Assembly (NCBI GenBank): GCA_913773715.1
Contig: CAJYHD010000162.1
Coordinates: forward strand, 1 to 6,152
Source: an uncultured Sphingobium sp.
GTDB lineage: Bacteria > Pseudomonadota > Alphaproteobacteria > Sphingomonadales > Sphingomonadaceae
DNA length: 6,152 nucleotides
Direction of reading: 5' to 3'
Position 1 is the stretch's first letter, and every line of letters begins with the position of its first letter. Under the pieces are notes generated by a model. The model made no database searches. It saw only the letters and a list, made by a program, of their open reading frames with translations, and was not told where the DNA came from. Shown here in pieces: positions 5,713-6,152 of the stretch. Position numbers and translations under genes: made by a program.

Positions 5713-6120
5713 GCTGCTCTCCCTTTCAGGCGGAGGCTATAGAAAGCGCGCGGTAAGCACCATGGCCCTCTGTACGATTGATGGTGGGCAGCAAAAGTCG
5801 GTCGACACCGAAATCAGGCTGACCGAGGAGCGCCTGTCCGTCTCAGGATTGCCGCTGATTAGACTAGCGATAAAGGCGAACGAGGATCGTCACGAATCAA
5901 ACGTCGTGATGATTGCAAGCACCAACGCACCGACCTGTCCACTTCAGCGTCGCTATGATCGAACGACGTGCGCACATCACCGCGCAAACAGGGCGAGCCG
6001 CTCTGCTTGCCTGACCGCCTGATGTATCAGGACTGGACGAGCGCAGTGTCGCAATTGAGCCGAATGCTCGACGCTGCTGCCGTCATTATCTATGACCGCC
6101 GACTACCGACGACCACCCAC
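5713..6120. other. About 400 bp without a supported gene
   Basis: The stretch contains the VOC gene's leader at its left end and otherwise nothing I can assign. Two rightward open frames exist: one with an ATG at 5762 ending at 6022, and one from an ATG at 6022 running off the right edge. Neither has a convincing ribosome site, family resemblance or codon pattern like the neighbours. It could hold gene remnants, an untranslated leader or an unannotated RNA. No tRNA, CRISPR repeat or insertion-sequence end was recognised. Confidence 0.4.
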
Positions 6121-6152
6121 AAAAACGAAAAAGGGCCGCCCGTTAGGGCGAC
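6121..6152 (-). terminator. Intrinsic terminator of a leftward gene beyond the right edge
   Basis: Read leftward, GTCGCCC-TAAC-GGGCGGC forms a hairpin: 5 perfect pairs, CGCCC (6137-6141) with GGGCG (6146-6150) around a 4-base loop. It is followed by CCC, TTTTT, CG and TTTTT (6132 down to 6121). The stem may extend past the window end. The T-tract orientation places the terminated gene to the right, transcribed toward this window. Confidence 0.65.

Noticed and set aside
5762..6022. Rightward open frame starting M-A-L-C-T-I-D-G-G
   Set aside because: There is no clear ribosome site or known family, and the C-terminal third is rich in Arg, His and Cys in the manner of a chance frame. A real but unrecognised small gene cannot be fully excluded.
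6022..6152. Rightward open frame starting M-Y-Q-D-W running off the right edge
   Set aside because: No ribosome site is seen and it reads straight through the hairpin and A-rich tract that look like a terminator for the opposite strand.
1..6152. CRISPR arrays, tRNA or rRNA genes, insertion sequences
   Set aside because: I saw no regularly spaced repeats, cloverleaf-like sequence, transposase motifs or terminal inverted repeats anywhere in the window.

Overview
The window is most likely chromosomal DNA from an alphaproteobacterium, probably a sphingomonad. Most genes are GC-rich with GC-ending codons. A GapR (DUF2312) gene next to a DUF1244 gene, divergent from pyruvate kinase, is an arrangement I associate with that class. 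The genus call is inference from gene content and style, without a database search.

Layout, left to right. At the left edge is the N-terminal half of a leftward YbjQ/UPF0145 gene. Next is a rightward gene of about 45% GC for a 213-aa protein with an R-N-x-x-x-H motif typical of HEPN RNase folds; it looks like a recent arrival and ends 9 bp from gapR. Two small leftward genes, DUF1244 then gapR, form a probable operon. Divergent from them is pyk (pyruvate kinase), complete and with all main catalytic motifs. A strong hairpin with a GAAA loop lies in the short gap between pyk and a convergent LysR-type regulator gene, and can terminate both. A 220-bp divergent control region rich in TGCAAC-type repeats and a 12-bp palindrome separates the regulator gene from two rightward genes: an 80-aa two-helix membrane protein of unknown function and a bestrophin-family anion channel. 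A leftward VOC/glyoxalase-fold gene follows, then about 400 bp with no gene I can support. At the right edge is a hairpin plus T-tract that would terminate a leftward gene lying outside the window.

How the parts relate. DUF1244, GapR and pyruvate kinase are core housekeeping functions. The regulator, small membrane protein and bestrophin look like one regulatory module in which the regulator controls an ion-permeable channel, but the signal and the role of the small protein are unknown. The HEPN-like gene is the only clearly foreign-looking piece and the best candidate for an unusual activity, such as RNA cleavage or defence. I do not see a complete, clearly new multi-gene system.
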